From assembly GCA_002690865.1 (NCBI GenBank), contig NZGG01000009.1:84725-148724 (forward strand): DNA of 64,000 nucleotides, in the 5' to 3' direction. This stretch comes from Gammaproteobacteria bacterium. Its GTDB lineage: Bacteria > Pseudomonadota > Gammaproteobacteria > Pseudomonadales > Azotimanducaceae. The notes under the pieces were generated by a model. The model did not search any database, was not told the DNA's origin, and saw only the letters and a program-made list of their open reading frames with translations. A program made the translations under genes and the position numbers. Positions 29,630 through 38,692 of the stretch are shown here, piece by piece; position 1 is the stretch's first letter, and each line of letters opens with the position of its first letter.

Positions 29630-30600
29630 GTCTCTTCTGGTGTAATCGCAAAGCAGGGAGGGTAGAGTTTACAATCGTCATTAGAGAACTTACAGTCCCT
29701 CTTCAGACATGGAATGCATGGTAAGTTGCTACTCGCTAAAGTTAGCTGGTACTTTCCCGAAATACCGGTAAGGTTCGGATCAGTTGGCCCAAACAATGCC
29801 ACAGTAGGTACACCTAACGCTTGTGCTAAATGCCCCAGGCCGGTATCGACCGTTATTATACCGGCGCAACCTGCTATCCGTTTTGCGAGCGCATTTAAAG
29901 ATAATCTAGGTAGCAAGTCTGCGCCTTTGCTTGCAATTCGACATGCCCGCTCAAAATCAGAGTCATTTCCCGAAGGAATAAGCACCTGAAAACCGTCGTT
30001 TTCTGCAAGTTGCGATAATCTTATCCAGTTTTCTTCTGGCAAAAACTTAGAAGCCCAAGTCGTTCCATGCAACAGCATAATCGATTTAGTGCTTACTTGG
30101 TCGGAGCAGAAGAGGCCAAAATCCGCTCCTGATGAAAAACGATAATGCAGAAGCTTCGCTCCGAGTGTTCGTAACCGATCAATAGCGTGAATTCCCTTGT
30201 TCACATTAATCCTTCGCTGATACAAAAAGCTAGATACAAATTCACGACTGGAATAGAAACCAAACCCGCCAGTGGGTCCTTTTGCTATCGATGCTACTAA
30301 AGCACTTTTAACTAGCCCCTGAGCGTCAATTATCAAATCATATCTTTCTGAACGCAAAAGCCTCAGAAATTCCCATAACTCCCTCCATGTATGAGCATAA
30401 AACCATGTTCTTCGCCATCGACGAAATGCTACTTTAATAATTTTTGAAATGCCTTTGTGTATGGTGGGAATATCCGAGAACTCATCCTCTACAACCCAAT
30501 GGATAAGTGCCCCCTCATGATATCTTTGGATATCAGTAACGAGGGGAAGCGTATGAACCACATCACCCAGGGAGGATAATTTCACAATAAGAATTTTCAT
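29584..30600 (-). CDS. waaC: LPS heptosyltransferase I
   Basis: 338 residues from the ATG at 30600. The ORF track starts 17 codons earlier, but the GT9 fold begins MKILIVKLSSLGDVVHTLP, as in E. coli WaaC, and the waaF stop overlaps this ATG by one base. Features are GxxDVVHTLP, the SALVAS segment, LLHGTTWASK and DTGLGHLAQALGVPTVALFGPTDP, which binds ADP-heptose. The C-terminal Cys pattern is CIPCLKRDCKFSNDDCKL. It adds the first heptose to Kdo2-lipid A. Confidence 0.95.
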   Translation of the reverse strand: MKILIVKLSSLGDVVHTLPLVTDIQRYHEGALIHWVVEDEFSDIPTIHKGISKIIKVAFRRWRRTWFYAHTWRELWEFLRLLRSERYDLIIDAQGLVKSALVASIAKGPTGGFGFYSSREFVSSFLYQRRINVNKGIHAIDRLRTLGAKLLHYRFSSGADFGLFCSDQVSTKSIMLLHGTTWASKFLPEENWIRLSQLAENDGFQVLIPSGNDSDFERACRIASKGADLLPRLSLNALAKRIAGCAGIITVDTGLGHLAQALGVPTVALFGPTDPNLTGISGKYQLTLASSNLPCIPCLKRDCKFSNDDCKLYPPCFAITPEETWKTLQKQIDIKSQA

Positions 30601-31616
30601 TAACGCTCTAGTTGTAACAGAACATCCTCTGGCTCGATTAAATTCAAACAATTTTTGTGTTCAAGTGGGCAATTTCTCTTGAAGCAGGGACTACATTGGA
30701 TTGATTTTCTGATTACTATAGGATTAGTCGTTAAAGGAGGCGTAAATGTAGGCGAAGTAGACCCATATACAACAACGATTTTACAACCCACTGCAGAGGC
30801 AACATGCATTAATCCTGAATCGTTACTAATAACCTGACCACAGAGATTAATTAGGTCAACGACATCAAGTAGGGTTGTACGACCAGCCAGATTCGCACAA
30901 TCTTTTTCATAACTAGACGGTAAAATTTTACAAATTTTGTTGGTTAAAACACGATCTCTCGCTGACCCAAACAACCATACTTGCATACCACTCTCAATCA
31001 CTTCCTTAGCTACTCCGGCAAATTTTTCTTCTGGCCACCGCTTAGCATCACCAAACTCTGCGCCCGGGCAAATGCCGAGGATAGGCTTTGATGCATCAAG
31101 ATTAAATCGTCTCAAACAGTCATCCTGATTAATTCGATCGATAGCGAGAGACGGCTCACGATACTGGGGTAGCGGTTTACTAGAGCCCAAGCCAAGCGCC
31201 ATGAATCTATCAATCATTCTAGGCAACTTAGCCCGATCGAGTATCCGCATATCATTCAGTAACTTATACCGCATCTCGCCTCTATATCCTGTCCGCAAGG
31301 GTATATCTGCAAAAAATGGAACAAGCGCCGATTTGAAGGAATTGGGTAAAACTATAGCCTGATCATATCCTGTTTTCTGGAGCGCTCGCGCAAATAAGCG
31401 CCGATAACCTAAATTCATCTCCCCATGACCAACATCAAATAACAAAGGGCGATCAACATTAGTCATCCTAGATAACAGGGGTTTAGAAGCACTAGGTGCC
31501 ATTACATCGATTCGCACGCCTGGATCATTCTCTTTCAGCAAAGAATATAAGGTCTGAGACATAATTATATCACCGACCCAAGATGGGCTAACGACAAGTA
31601 TTCGTTGTTCAGTCAT
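30600..31616 (-). CDS. waaF: LPS heptosyltransferase II
   Basis: 338 residues, GT9 family. Recognisable parts are ILVVSPSWVGDIIMSQTLY, LPNSFKSALVPFFADIPLRTGYRGE, GICPGAEFGDAKRWPEEKFA and the donor loop NDSGLMHVASAVGCKIVVVYGSTSP. A Cys-rich tail (CSPCFKRNCPLEHKNC) is typical of WaaF. It transfers the second heptose of the inner core. It lies 27 bases downstream of ilvE and shares one base with the waaC start. Confidence 0.96.
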   Translation of the reverse strand: MTEQRILVVSPSWVGDIIMSQTLYSLLKENDPGVRIDVMAPSASKPLLSRMTNVDRPLLFDVGHGEMNLGYRRLFARALQKTGYDQAIVLPNSFKSALVPFFADIPLRTGYRGEMRYKLLNDMRILDRAKLPRMIDRFMALGLGSSKPLPQYREPSLAIDRINQDDCLRRFNLDASKPILGICPGAEFGDAKRWPEEKFAGVAKEVIESGMQVWLFGSARDRVLTNKICKILPSSYEKDCANLAGRTTLLDVVDLINLCGQVISNDSGLMHVASAVGCKIVVVYGSTSPTFTPPLTTNPIVIRKSIQCSPCFKRNCPLEHKNCLNLIEPEDVLLQLER

Positions 31617-31643
31617 TGGTAATCATTCGTGGTCACCACTTGA

Positions 31644-32573
31644 TTAAACGACAGCGGTAGACCACTCCGGGTGCTGCGTTCGCTTACCTGTAACCTGGTC
31701 AAAATACATTGTTTGAAGTTTTTCTGTAATAGGGCCCCGTCTACCGTTACCGATAGTTCTAGAATCGACCTCACGAATCGGCAAGACTTCAGCTGCTGAT
31801 CCAGTAAAAAAGGCTTCTTCAGCAATATAAACCTCATCTCTCGTAATCCTCCGCTCGGTAACTGAAATGCCAATTTCATGTGCAAGCGCAAACACCGTTG
31901 CCCTGGTGATTCCTTCCAAGCAGGAAGTCAACTCTGGAGTGACAAGCTGGCCGTTCTGAACCAAAAAGAAATTCTCACCACTACCTTCGGAGACATACCC
32001 CTCGTTATCCAATAAGAGAGCCTCATCGCACCCGCTATCGGTTGCCTCCTTCAGAGCAAGAAGGGAGTTTATATAATTGCCATTTGCTTTAGCTTTACAC
32101 ATTGTTATGTTTACATGGTGACGTGTGTAAGAAGAAGTTCTTACCTTTATGCCCTCCTCTGTTGCCTCTGGAGAAACATATGCTGGCCATTCCCAAGCAG
32201 AAATGGAGCAATGCGGTGTAAGGCCTTCTGCACGTAAGCCCATATTCTCTGACCCTAGAAAACACATCGGCCTGATGTAGGCTTCTTTCAATTCGTTTTC
32301 TCGAACCACTTGAATCTGTGCCTCATTCAGTTCGTCTTCAGACCAAGGCATTGGAAAAGTGAGAATATGTGCTGAACGAAATAGACGCCGAGTGTGATCT
32401 TGCAATCGAAAAATCATCGGCCCTTGACTGGTTGCGTATGCTCGCAATCCTTCAAAAACACCAAGGCCATAGTGCAGAGTATGCGTTAGTACATGAACTT
32501 TAGCATCCCGCCAAGGCACCATCTCCCCGTCAAGCCAAATTACACCGTCTCTATCTGATAAAGAATTTGCCAC
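31644..32573 (-). CDS. ilvE: branched-chain amino acid aminotransferase
   Basis: 309 residues, PLP fold type IV. The opening is WLDGEMVPWRDAKVHVLTHTLHYG, then the catalytic Lys in MCKAKANGNYINSLLA and the YVSEGSGENFFLV loop. It makes the last transamination of Val, Leu and Ile. The start is GTG at 32573. The position upstream of waaF matches Pseudomonas; the promoter probably serves the whole ilvE-waaF-waaC-waaG-waaP run. Confidence 0.96.
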   Translation of the reverse strand: MANSLSDRDGVIWLDGEMVPWRDAKVHVLTHTLHYGLGVFEGLRAYATSQGPMIFRLQDHTRRLFRSAHILTFPMPWSEDELNEAQIQVVRENELKEAYIRPMCFLGSENMGLRAEGLTPHCSISAWEWPAYVSPEATEEGIKVRTSSYTRHHVNITMCKAKANGNYINSLLALKEATDSGCDEALLLDNEGYVSEGSGENFFLVQNGQLVTPELTSCLEGITRATVFALAHEIGISVTERRITRDEVYIAEEAFFTGSAAEVLPIREVDSRTIGNGRRGPITEKLQTMYFDQVTGKRTQHPEWSTAVV

Positions 32574-32756
32574 TTTCTGATCCTGCTATTCGGAGGTGAG
32601 AGCTTACACCTTTTTGGTCATTCTTGCCGCCTACAAGCTATTTATGGCAGGATCAAGTGTTTAAATTTCCAGAAACCTTGATCACTGTTAAGGAACTATC
32701 ACTAACTATTGTTATAATTAAAATAGTAATAAAAAAGACCAGGAACATTCAACATT
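32574..32756. promoter_or_regulatory. ilvE-argA divergent intergenic region
   Basis: 183 bases. A TATAAT at 32713-32718 on the plus strand, about 40 bases before the argA ATG, is a likely -10 site, with no good -35. A nine-base inverted repeat (TGATCCTGC at 32578-32586; GCAGGATCA at 32647-32655) spans the ilvE side; the long spacing makes a hairpin possible but not compelling. No known riboswitch or attenuator peptide is visible. Confidence 0.35.
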
Positions 32757-34094
32757 ATGGATGAAAGGAATAACCTTAAATGGTTTAGGGCTTCCACCCC
32801 CTACATAAATAGCCACAGACACAAAACGTTTGTTATGTTTCTTGGTGGCGAAGTTATCCTTGACCGAAATTTCGTAAATATATTGGGTGATATTGCACTA
32901 TTAAGTAGTCTTGATATTCGATTAGTAATCATTCATGGAGCAGAGCCCCAAATTGCTAATAGTCTGGGCGAAAGAGAATGGCCTCATACTGGACTGATGC
33001 ATATAACCTCGCAGGAACTCCTCCCAATTATTTTATCAGGCATCTCCCAGGCAAGGCATAAATTAGAAGCTGGTCTGTCGAAAGGGCATGCAAATATGAG
33101 ATTGGAACTACTCGTAACAGCGGGTAATTTTGTAAGGGCAAAGCCTATCGGAATTAAAAATGGTGTTGACTATCAACATACAGGGACTGCTCGAAATATT
33201 AATTCAACCGCGATAGAGAATCAGCTCGCAAACAAAGCAATAGTGCTTCTTTCTCCCTTCGGTCACTCTCCTTCAGGAGAAACATTTATCTTCGATGCAC
33301 ACGAACTAGCTAAAGATGTTGCCTCTACTTTAAGGGCTGAAAAACTAATTTATTTTTCGGCAGATGATGGAATTCGTGACAGTGACAAAAATCTCATAAA
33401 CGAATTGACAGAAAGCCAACTATCTTTGGTATCTGACCCAACTCAGAAAAAGCTTGCTGACCTAACTCTTTCAGCCTGCCTCCAGGGAGTTTGTAGAGGC
33501 CATATCATCAACTACAAACGAGATGGTGCATTGCTGGAAGAACTATTTACTCGTGATGGATCAGGCACTCAGATAATCAAAGAAAGCTATGAAAAGCTAA
33601 GGATAGCTACCTCTAATGATGTCGCAGGCATACTCGAATTAATTAGTCCTCTAGAACTGGATGGACTCCTAGTCAAAAGACCAAGAGAGTTAATCGAAAC
33701 TGAAGTTAACCACTTTAGAGTTATTGAGCGAGACGGAATGGTGGTAGCTTGCGCAGCTTTGTATCCGTTTGAGGGAAAAGGTGAACTCGCCTGTCTAGCG
33801 ACTCATGTCCATTATCGTAATGATAATCGAGGGGAATTATTATTGGCACGTATTGAGCATGATGCAAAAATACTAGGGCTTTCTGCCATATTCGTGCTAA
33901 CCACTCAAGCTGAACACTGGTTTAGTGATCGGGGTTTCTCAGAAGCTGCGATTGATGTTCTGCCAGATAGCCGGAAATGTCTATACAACTATCAGCGCAA
34001 TTCAAAATACTTGGAAAAACTGATTCAAGCACCTTCTGAAAATACAAGAAAGCAGGATCGCGCTACGCGGCTCGATACTCCTGAACAGTCCTGA
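32757..34094 (+). CDS. argA: N-acetylglutamate synthase (amino-acid kinase-GNAT fusion)
   Basis: 445 residues. The amino-acid kinase domain (about 1-285) starts with the FLGGEVILDRNF and VIIHGAEPQI blocks; the GNAT domain (about 290-435) includes CLATHVHYRNDNRGELLLARIE, with the acetyl-CoA loop. The length and domain order fit classical proteobacterial ArgA. It acetylates glutamate as the first step of arginine synthesis and is usually inhibited by arginine through the kinase-like domain. It overlaps hemE tail to tail by 32 bases. Confidence 0.94.
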   Translation: MDERNNLKWFRASTPYINSHRHKTFVMFLGGEVILDRNFVNILGDIALLSSLDIRLVIIHGAEPQIANSLGEREWPHTGLMHITSQELLPIILSGISQARHKLEAGLSKGHANMRLELLVTAGNFVRAKPIGIKNGVDYQHTGTARNINSTAIENQLANKAIVLLSPFGHSPSGETFIFDAHELAKDVASTLRAEKLIYFSADDGIRDSDKNLINELTESQLSLVSDPTQKKLADLTLSACLQGVCRGHIINYKRDGALLEELFTRDGSGTQIIKESYEKLRIATSNDVAGILELISPLELDGLLVKRPRELIETEVNHFRVIERDGMVVACAALYPFEGKGELACLATHVHYRNDNRGELLLARIEHDAKILGLSAIFVLTTQAEHWFSDRGFSEAAIDVLPDSRKCLYNYQRNSKYLEKLIQAPSENTRKQDRATRLDTPEQS

Positions 34095-35100
34095 TGAGTG
34101 CCTTGACATTCTTCACAGGAGTTTCAGGTATAATACCATGGCCCAAATTAAAAATATGACCGGGCTTACCCGCTACGCTGTCCATTAAAGCCCTAGCCTC
34201 ACGCACCACTGAATTCTCATCTCCACAGAGTATTAAAGGATCGAGATTCCCCTGAACTGCAGACAGATTAAGGCCTTGCCAAACATCCATTAAAGATGAT
34301 CTCCAGTCAATGGCCAAAACATCGGCTCCCGCCTCATGCATTTGGGGCAGTAAGGCAGGATTACCCGTGCCAAAATGAATGATGGGAACGTTTCCTGCTA
34401 CCGACTCAATAAGTCTCTTAGAATGGGGTAGCACAAAACGCCGATAAGCGTCCGGCCCTAAACAACCAACCCAACTATCAAAAAGTTGGACTGCTTGAAC
34501 TCCTGAATCAATTTGATACGAGACGTAGTCAATTACAACATCAGTGATTTTCGACATCATCACATGCCAAGCACGCTCGTCACTAAACATAAGTTTCTTT
34601 ACAAAAAGATAGTTCTTTGAACCTCGTCCCTCAATAGCATAAGCCGCTAAGGTGAAAGGCGCCCCAGAAAAGCCAATCAGTGGTATATCTTCAGGAAGTT
34701 CTGAACGAACTAGTTTTATCGTGGCTCCGATATAATCGACTGTATCCGACGCTGGCATGACTCTTAGGTCATCAATATCTTTATTATTGCGTACAGGATT
34801 ACTAATATCCGGACCGATACCAGGCAAATAGTCCAGCACGAGACCCATGGGTTCAAGAATGGGAAGCAAATCGGTAAAAAGAATCGCTGCGTCGACACCT
34901 AATATACGCTGTGCGTCACATGTAACCTTTGCAGCTAGCTCTGGATTTTTAAAAAATTGAAGACTGGGAGTATCACCCTTCACCTGATGATATTCGCTCA
35001 TATAGCGACCCGCCTGACGATAGAGCCAGATCGGTGTTTGATCTGTCTTTTCGCCACGACAAGCCTTCAGGAAAATACAATTATTAAGTCGTGAAGACAT
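34063..35100 (-). CDS. hemE: uroporphyrinogen decarboxylase
   Basis: 345 residues. Signature 1, PIWLYRQAGRYM, is near residue 22, and signature 2, GFSGAPFTLAAYAIEG, near 145; the active-site Asp is in LFTDLLPI. It removes the four acetate carboxyls of uroporphyrinogen III to give coproporphyrinogen III for heme. The coproporphyrinogen-pathway protein HemW is encoded at the other end of the window. Monocistronic. Confidence 0.97.
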   Translation of the reverse strand: MSSRLNNCIFLKACRGEKTDQTPIWLYRQAGRYMSEYHQVKGDTPSLQFFKNPELAAKVTCDAQRILGVDAAILFTDLLPILEPMGLVLDYLPGIGPDISNPVRNNKDIDDLRVMPASDTVDYIGATIKLVRSELPEDIPLIGFSGAPFTLAAYAIEGRGSKNYLFVKKLMFSDERAWHVMMSKITDVVIDYVSYQIDSGVQAVQLFDSWVGCLGPDAYRRFVLPHSKRLIESVAGNVPIIHFGTGNPALLPQMHEAGADVLAIDWRSSLMDVWQGLNLSAVQGNLDPLILCGDENSVVREARALMDSVAGKPGHIFNLGHGIIPETPVKNVKALIRTVQEYRAA

Positions 35101-35168
35101 TACAGGCCCATAAAAATAAAAGAAACTTCTTTTTGGTCACCTTCGTAACCTTACGCCATCGAGTTGCT

Positions 35169-35174
35169 AGTATA
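35169..35174 (-). promoter_or_regulatory. possible -10 site and small palindrome upstream of hemE
   Basis: On the minus strand this reads TATACT about 70 bases before the hemE ATG. It lies within an imperfect inverted repeat (GAGTT eight bases AACTC, 35161-35178) that could be an operator. The -35 element is not clear. Confidence 0.35.
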
Positions 35175-35241
35175 ACTCAGCAAACCCGAGACATAATCAG
35201 GAATTCAAATTAAATAGTTGTTTACAGAATAGCATAAACAC

Positions 35242-36432
35242 TCATCCTACCAACGTCATTGCAACGGAAGGTGATACGTCCGCTAAGTAATCAATATCTT
35301 GGAATCCAAACCCATGTAACTGTAGGAAAGCCTTTTGGTATCCAGTGAAGTCTGTAAGCTCTCTAAGGTTAGACTCGGTTACTTTCAACCAATTTCTACT
35401 GACATAGGACTGTATATCTTCTGCAAGTTCCCACTCATCCATACGGATTCTTCCAGCATCGTCTGTCACTAGATCACCTTCTCCAAATAGCTTAGAAGAA
35501 AAAAGACGAGTAGTCTGCTGGATGCAGTCCTCATGACTCCCAGCTTCCTTCATTACCTTATACAATAAGGACAGATAGAGGGCCATTCCAGGGATAGCAG
35601 AGGATGCACTAGTTAATAATCCTTTCATGACTGCTACTCTAGCGGTGCCACCCAAACTAGATAATTGAGCATTAATAAATCTTGCCGCGCGATCTAGATC
35701 TTCCTTTGCTTTTCCGATAGTCCCATGGTTGTAGATAGGCCAAGTGACCTCGCTACCAAGGTAAGTATAATTTGTAGTTATACAACCTTCAGCTAATGCG
35801 CCTCCCTCCATAAGAGTCTTAATCCATAACTCCCAATCTTCTCCACCCATTACCTTTACTGTCTCGGTTATTTCATTCTCACTTGCCGGTTCAAGACTCA
35901 CAGGTCTGATTTTAGAAGTATTAATATCAATAGTAACCCCCGAAAACGGCCTGCCAATCGGCTTAAGTACAGATCTAAAAACTGTACCGTCTGGAAGAGT
36001 CCGCTGCGGTGCAGCAAGTGAATACACAACCATATCAACCTTGTCCAAATCTCGCTTTATCAGTTCTACTGTCTGCTTTTTAACTTCGTTAGAATAGGCA
36101 TCGCCATTTATATTTCCCACATATAAACCGTTGTTTGCTGCCTCTCTAGAAAAAGCGGCTGACTTATACCATCCAGGAGATGCTGTCCTTTTTTTTTGTG
36201 CAGGACGTTCATAAAAAACTCCGACTGTTGAAGCCTCAGATCCAAATGCCGCGGAAATACGAGAAGCCATCCCATAACCACCAGAAGCTCCGATTATCAG
36301 TACACGAGAAGGTCCATTTTTTATAGGGCCTTTCTTTTTTACATAGGCTATCTGTTGTAACACCTCTTGAGCACAACCAACCGGATGCGCTGTTGTACAC
36401 AAAAATCCCTTTATTCTTGGTTCTATAATCAT
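35242..36432 (-). CDS. fabV: trans-2-enoyl-ACP reductase (FabV type)
   Basis: 396 residues, the usual FabV length. The opening MIIEPRIKGFLCTTAHPVGC is diagnostic. The NADH fold is GASGGYGMASRISAAFG, and the Y-X8-K pair reads YNHGTIGKAK around residues 235-245. It carries out the final reduction in each cycle of fatty acid elongation. FabV is generally less sensitive to triclosan than FabI; no FabI is seen in this window. It is followed 141 bases later by hemE, probably transcribed apart, and stands ten bases downstream of lgt. Confidence 0.95.
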   Translation of the reverse strand: MIIEPRIKGFLCTTAHPVGCAQEVLQQIAYVKKKGPIKNGPSRVLIIGASGGYGMASRISAAFGSEASTVGVFYERPAQKKRTASPGWYKSAAFSREAANNGLYVGNINGDAYSNEVKKQTVELIKRDLDKVDMVVYSLAAPQRTLPDGTVFRSVLKPIGRPFSGVTIDINTSKIRPVSLEPASENEITETVKVMGGEDWELWIKTLMEGGALAEGCITTNYTYLGSEVTWPIYNHGTIGKAKEDLDRAARFINAQLSSLGGTARVAVMKGLLTSASSAIPGMALYLSLLYKVMKEAGSHEDCIQQTTRLFSSKLFGEGDLVTDDAGRIRMDEWELAEDIQSYVSRNWLKVTESNLRELTDFTGYQKAFLQLHGFGFQDIDYLADVSPSVAMTLVG

Positions 36433-36442
36433 CCTTCCCTCT

Positions 36443-37222
36443 TCACTTATAATTACCTACAGTACGATAACTGGATGCCAGCACCACGAGTCCAAAAAGA
36501 ATCATGGGTAAGGATAACAATTGTCCCACCGTAAGCCATTCATATACCAAAAAACCAATGTGAGGATCTGGTTCACGAAAAAACTCTGTAAAAATTCTTA
36601 TTAATCCATAACTCAATAAAAACATACCTGACACTGCCATGCGTGGCCTATTACCGGCAGCATAAAACCACATAATACTAAAGAGGACTGCACCCTCCAT
36701 AAATGCTTGATACAAACTCGAAGGATGCCTAACCACTATTTCACCCGGATAAATAAAGCCCCAAGGCACCTCCGTAATCCGACCAGGCAATTCGCCATTA
36801 ATGAAGTTGCCAATTCGACCACACCCTAAAGCCAAAGGAATACTCGGAGCAATCAGGTCCATGGTAACCATAAAACTGTCAACATTTCTTTTTACATAAG
36901 TAAAAATAGCCAGAACCACACCCAACAACCCACCATGGAATGACATGCCTCCCTGCCAGATCTTTACGATACTTATAGGATCAGAAATAAATTGATCAAA
37001 ATCATAGAATAATACATACCCAATGCGACCACCAAAAATAACGCCGAAAACAGCGTAGGTAACAAGATCAGATATAGCTTCATTAGTCCAACCATGGCTA
37101 TAACGTCTATTACGAATACGAACCGTCCACCAAACCAAGGTGATACCCACTAGATAGCTGACAGCATACCAATGTATGTTAATAGTCAACGCTATTGGAT
37201 CGAAATTTGGATAGCTCCACAT
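36443..37222 (-). CDS. lgt: prolipoprotein diacylglyceryl transferase
   Basis: 259 residues with about seven membrane helices. The Lgt signature GRIGNFINGELPGR is near residue 137, with the catalytic HGG in MSFHGGLLG and the Arg after GCGRIGN. It moves diacylglycerol to the lipobox Cys of prolipoproteins, including the imelysin-like lipoprotein encoded downstream. Likely co-transcribed with fabV (ten-base gap). Confidence 0.97.
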   Translation of the reverse strand: MWSYPNFDPIALTINIHWYAVSYLVGITLVWWTVRIRNRRYSHGWTNEAISDLVTYAVFGVIFGGRIGYVLFYDFDQFISDPISIVKIWQGGMSFHGGLLGVVLAIFTYVKRNVDSFMVTMDLIAPSIPLALGCGRIGNFINGELPGRITEVPWGFIYPGEIVVRHPSSLYQAFMEGAVLFSIMWFYAAGNRPRMAVSGMFLLSYGLIRIFTEFFREPDPHIGFLVYEWLTVGQLLSLPMILFGLVVLASSYRTVGNYK

Positions 37223-37291
37223 ACTTCCTCCTGACGTATATTATCCACTCTGATAGACTCAAATGCTTTTGTTAATGATGACGTAATCTCA

Positions 37292-38011
37292 ATGTGTTTG
37301 ATACTCTTTGCGATAAGCCCTTTGAGTTCCTATCGGCTTATAGTTGCAGCAAATAGAGATGAGTACTACGCGCGGCCAACTCGACCCGCAATGTTCTGGC
37401 CAGAAAATACCCAGATTTTAGCCGGCAAAGATCTGTCGATGGGTGGAACCTGGATGGGCATAACACGATCAGGTCGATTTGCTGCGATCACAAACTTGCG
37501 TGGAGCGCCTAGACACGAAACACATACATCTTCACGGGGCCAAATTCCAAAAAAATATCTCGAATCAAGTGAGAGCCCAAAAGCCTATCTAGATAAGCTA
37601 ACTAAAAGTCTAAAAGAATTTGAAGATTTCAATTTACTTATTGGAAACGGCAAAGATTATTATTATTTTAATAGCCAATCCTCTAACATTCTCCAACTCT
37701 CAGCAGGTTTCTATGGTTTGAGCAATCAACTACTCAACTGTAATTGGCCCAAAGTTCAGCTTGGTAAGGAGCAACTAAAGACAGCGGTCAATAGCGATAA
37801 GATGGAGCAGAATTTATTTCAAATCCTATCCAATACTGGCGACGAAAGACCATTCTCTGGCAGCTTCATAGCAGCTTCGGCATATGGTACACGATCGAAA
37901 ACAATCCTAACTTGGAGTGACGATGAAGAACTGAAGTTTACCGAGAAGAGTTACACACAAGGTGGCAAACCAGGAATCACTAAGCATATTTCTTTTTCGA
38001 TTTCGTTATGA
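37292..38011 (+). CDS. NRDE/TANGO2-family protein
   Basis: 239 residues beginning MCLILFAI with the family motif ANRDEYYARPTRPA near residue 20, then GGTWMGITRSGRFAAITNLR. Cys2 after Met removal may be an N-terminal nucleophile. Bacterial members are uncharacterised; animal TANGO2 is linked to heme trafficking and mitochondrial metabolism. Function here remains open. It faces rppH with a 75-base gap that shows no terminator hairpin. Confidence 0.85.
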   Translation: MCLILFAISPLSSYRLIVAANRDEYYARPTRPAMFWPENTQILAGKDLSMGGTWMGITRSGRFAAITNLRGAPRHETHTSSRGQIPKKYLESSESPKAYLDKLTKSLKEFEDFNLLIGNGKDYYYFNSQSSNILQLSAGFYGLSNQLLNCNWPKVQLGKEQLKTAVNSDKMEQNLFQILSNTGDERPFSGSFIAASAYGTRSKTILTWSDDEELKFTEKSYTQGGKPGITKHISFSISL

Positions 38012-38086
38012 ACTAGAAGTACTTTTCCAAGATCTGCCCTACACAATTACTCTTTACGTATTTCTGAATGATCTATGTGCAATAAA

Positions 38087-38584
38087 TTACTCTGAGGGAA
38101 GCTCCCTAGGCAAAATAGCCGATAATTCCTTCATTGCCCTTCGGTATACATCTCTTTTAAAGCTAACGATGTGACTAAGGGGATACCAGAAGCTCACCCA
38201 ACGCCAGCAATCAAACTCCGGCTTTGCTGAATATTTAAAAGTTATGGATTCATCCGAATCAAGCATTTTCAATAGAAACCACTTTTGTTTTTGACCCACA
38301 AAACCTGGCATGCTATGCCGTAACATATGCTTTGGGAGACGATACCTCAACCAGCCCTTCGTACATCCAACCAACTGCACATTACGTTGACTTAACCCAA
38401 TTTCTTCTCGAAGTTCTCTATACAGGGCTTGTTTCGGCAATTCTTCTGCCTTAATACCTCCTTGGGGAAACTGCCAGGCTCTCTCTCCCGCCCGCCGTGC
38501 CCAAAGAACCTGACCTGTATCCTTTACCAAGATAATGCCAACATTGGGTCTATAACCGTCCTTATCTATCACAGGCTTTCTCAT
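38087..38584 (-). CDS. rppH: RNA pyrophosphohydrolase
   Basis: 165 residues from the ATG at 38584, against 182 in the track, where a TTG start would add an Asn-repeat segment absent in RppH. The Nudix box is [23 protein letters not shown], read in short pieces; WQFPQGG and QKQKWFL are specific to RppH. The family opening [11 protein letters not shown] follows within eight residues. A GTG at 38572 is an equally short alternative. It removes pyrophosphate from RNA 5' ends to start decay. A (AAT)6 run lies immediately upstream. Confidence 0.92.
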   Translation of the reverse strand: MRKPVIDKDGYRPNVGIILVKDTGQVLWARRAGERAWQFPQGGIKAEELPKQALYRELREEIGLSQRNVQLVGCTKGWLRYRLPKHMLRHSMPGFVGQKQKWFLLKMLDSDESITFKYSAKPEFDCWRWVSFWYPLSHIVSFKRDVYRRAMKELSAILPRELPSE

Positions 38585-38587
38585 TTC

Positions 38588-38605
38588 ATTATTATTATTA
38601 TTATT
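38588..38605 (-). repeat. (AAT)6 trinucleotide repeat in the rppH 5' region
   Basis: Six AAT units on the minus strand, between a GGAGAG sequence and the rppH ATG. Slippage would move the Shine-Dalgarno-like element relative to the start without breaking any frame, or change the number of Asn residues if the upstream TTG is used. Confidence 0.7.
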
Positions 38606-38692
38606 CTCTCCGAATATACAATAATCAGCAATCAACGTGTTTGTTATGTCCGAAGCACGCTAAACTAATAATCATTATCCCAGGACTATACG

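Noticed and set aside
30601-30651. 17-codon N-terminal extension of waaC
   Set aside because: It lies within waaF, and the GT9 fold starts at the ATG at 30600, which is coupled to the waaF stop.
32578-32655. Inverted repeat as an ilvE attenuator or riboswitch
   Set aside because: Arms are 60 bases apart, with no T-run and no Ile/Val/Leu-rich leader peptide.
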